Source: Hyphomonadaceae bacterium (GTDB taxonomy: Bacteria; Pseudomonadota; Alphaproteobacteria; Caulobacterales; Aquidulcibacteraceae). From it: 6,780 nt of DNA. Within the stretch, counting starts at the first letter, position 1, and each line of letters opens with the position of its first letter. Made by a program: the position numbers and the translations under genes. Of the stretch, positions 5,442-6,780 are shown in pieces. The notes below the pieces were generated by a model. It was not told where the DNA came from. It worked only from the letters and a program-made list of their open reading frames with translations, and did not search any database. Where the stretch lies: assembly GCA_025458365.1 (NCBI GenBank), contig JALOSP010000075.1, positions 1 through 6,780 on the forward strand, given 5' to 3'.

Positions 5442-6780
5442 TCAATCCTGAGCCGCATCCCAGGCCATCACGGCGCGTGCATCGCGTGGAGTCACATCGG
5501 GGAAGCCGGGCAGGGCGGTTGCCGGATCAAAGTACTTCCAGCTGCGCGCACACTTGATGCCGGGTGCGCGGGCAAATGCGACCGCAACGCCTGACACGTC
5601 CTCCAGCGTGAAGGCCCCGTCGGGACCTGCTCCATTGCGCAGCTCCAGCCCCGAGGTGATGCACAGATCGGCCAGATCCTCATCGCCGATGGCCGAACGG
5701 ATTGCATCATTGATGAGATAGACCACGGGTGCGGCCTCCAGCGAAGAGCCGATGGTCTTGTCGCGCCGCTTGACCTCCAGCGCACCGGTGACGACCCGGC
5801 GCAGCGCACGCAGATGCTCCATACGGGCCAGAACCGCCTGATCCGCCCACCCGGCCGGATCATCGGGGATGACCTTCAGATGGATCGAGCCTGCATCCGG
5901 AAAGCGGCACAGCCAGGCCTCCTCGGTGGTGAACGGCATCAGCGGGGCCAGCCAGGTCAGCATGCGCTCGAACAGAAGGTCCAGCACGGTGCGACAGGCG
6001 CGGCGACGCAGGCTGTCGGGCGCGTCGCAATAGAGTGCGTCCTTGCGCACATCGACATAGAAGGCCGACATGTCGAGGTTGGCAAAATCGCTGATCGCTG
6101 ACAGGGCCGTCTTGAAGTCATAGGCTTGATAGGCGGCGCGCACTTCGCCTGCCACCTGATGGGCGCGGGCCAGCAGCCAGCGTTCCAGCAGCGGCATCTC
6201 TGCGACAGGCACCGCCTCTGCGGGCGTGAAATCCTTCAGACTGCCCAAAAGATAGCGGAACGTGTTGCGCAGCTTGCGATAGGTTTCGCCGGCTTGATCC
6301 AGGATGGTTTTGCCCAAGGCCAGCTCATTGGTGTAGTCGGCGGCGGCAAACAGCAGGCGCAGGATTTCCATGCCGTTCTGGCGCAACACGTCGTCCAGTT
6401 CGATCCCGTTGCCGAGCGACTTGGACATCTTCCGGCCCTTCTCGTCCACGATCATGCCGTGGGTGCGCACCTGCTTGTAGGGCGCCCGGCCACGGGTGGC
6501 GCAGCTTTGCAGCAGGGAGGACTGGAACCAGCCGCGATGCTGGTCGGTGCCTTCCAGATAGAGGTCGGCGACCGTGTCCTCGCCATAGCGTGGCCCCACG
6601 ACGAAAGCGTGGGTGCAGCCGGAATCAAACCAGACATCGAGGATGTCTTCGACCTTTTCCCATTCACTGGCCTGGTAAGCGTCGCCCAGGAAGGTCTGGG
6701 GGTCCGTGGTGAACCAGGCGTCAGCACCGCCCTGTTGCATGGTGGCCAGGATACGCGCGTTGACCGCTTCATCCTTCAGG
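5442..6780 (-). CDS. ileS: Isoleucyl-tRNA synthetase IleS (C-terminal part, runs off right edge)
   Basis: IleS is the cytoplasmic class I aminoacyl-tRNA synthetase that charges tRNA-Ile. About 445 residues are visible, roughly the last half of a protein that is usually 930-970 residues. The reading frame is open to the window edge, beyond the in-frame ATG at 6738-6740, which is internal. The visible part includes the end of the catalytic domain with DVWFDSGCTHAFV (6597-6635) and LEGTDQHRGWFQSSL. The KMSKS signature lies at 6417-6431 within DEKGRKMSKSLGNG, and an anticodon-binding helical domain follows (ERWLLARAHQV onward). The HIGH motif and editing domain lie outside. The C-terminus has KCARSWKYF where the E. 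coli enzyme carries the first pair of zinc-binding cysteines; the second Cys is Ser and no later Cys pair remains, as in other alphaproteobacterial IleS. It is followed by a 425-bp gap and then dnaK. Confidence 0.97.
   Translation of the reverse strand, partial: LKDEAVNARILATMQQGGADAWFTTDPQTFLGDAYQASEWEKVEDILDVWFDSGCTHAFVVGPRYGEDTVADLYLEGTDQHRGWFQSSLLQSCATRGRAPYKQVRTHGMIVDEKGRKMSKSLGNGIELDDVLRQNGMEILRLLFAAADYTNELALGKTILDQAGETYRKLRNTFRYLLGSLKDFTPAEAVPVAEMPLLERWLLARAHQVAGEVRAAYQAYDFKTALSAISDFANLDMSAFYVDVRKDALYCDAPDSLRRRACRTVLDLLFERMLTWLAPLMPFTTEEAWLCRFPDAGSIHLKVIPDDPAGWADQAVLARMEHLRALRRVVTGALEVKRRDKTIGSSLEAAPVVYLINDAIRSAIGDEDLADLCITSGLELRNGAGPDGAFTLEDVSGVAVAFARAPGIKCARSWKYFDPATALPGFPDVTPRDARAVMAWDAAQD

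Noticed and set aside
5091..5594. A 167-codon plus-strand open frame with PHPNPSPQGG
   Set aside because: The peptide is a well-known translation of dispersed intergenic repeats, and the frame runs into antisense of ileS.
1..6780. CRISPR array, tRNA or rRNA genes, transposase, prophage or defence genes
   Set aside because: No regularly spaced repeats, RNA-gene signatures or recognisable mobile or defence proteins were seen other than the toxin-antitoxin pair.

Overview
The window looks like part of an alphaproteobacterial chromosome, high in GC, from a lineage able to make bacteriochlorophyll. The evidence is a near-canonical start of BchE, the anaerobic (oxygen-independent) Mg-protoporphyrin monomethyl ester cyclase, next to DnaK, DnaJ and IleS sequences that read as alphaproteobacterial. 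Two intergenic palindromic repeats are of the kind common between genes in Alphaproteobacteria. I cannot fix the genus.

All six supported genes lie on the minus strand. In the direction of transcription (high to low coordinates) they are: the C-terminal half of ileS (cut by the right edge, ends 5442); a 425-bp intergenic stretch with an inverted pair of GC-rich hairpins and a candidate sigma-32 promoter; dnaK (5016-3115); a structured 3' region ending in a good intrinsic terminator (about 2989-3017); a two-gene toxin-antitoxin module with its own likely promoter, made of a ribbon-helix-helix antitoxin (2815-2519) and a RelE/ParE-type toxin (2531-2232); a 236-bp gap holding a roughly 100-bp palindromic element; dnaJ (1995-865); a 163-bp gap; and the first 233 codons of bchE (701 to the left edge).

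DnaK and DnaJ form the Hsp70 chaperone pair, but here their usual adjacency is broken by the toxin-antitoxin pair. The strong terminator after dnaK suggests that dnaJ is not simply the second gene of a dnaKJ transcript. It may depend on its own promoter or on transcription from the toxin-antitoxin module. bchE follows dnaJ in the same direction, so a pigment gene abuts a housekeeping and stress locus; whether a larger photosynthesis gene cluster starts here cannot be seen. I found no wholly new system. The points of most interest are the toxin-antitoxin insertion into the chaperone locus, the bchE placement, and the intergenic repeat and hairpin structures.
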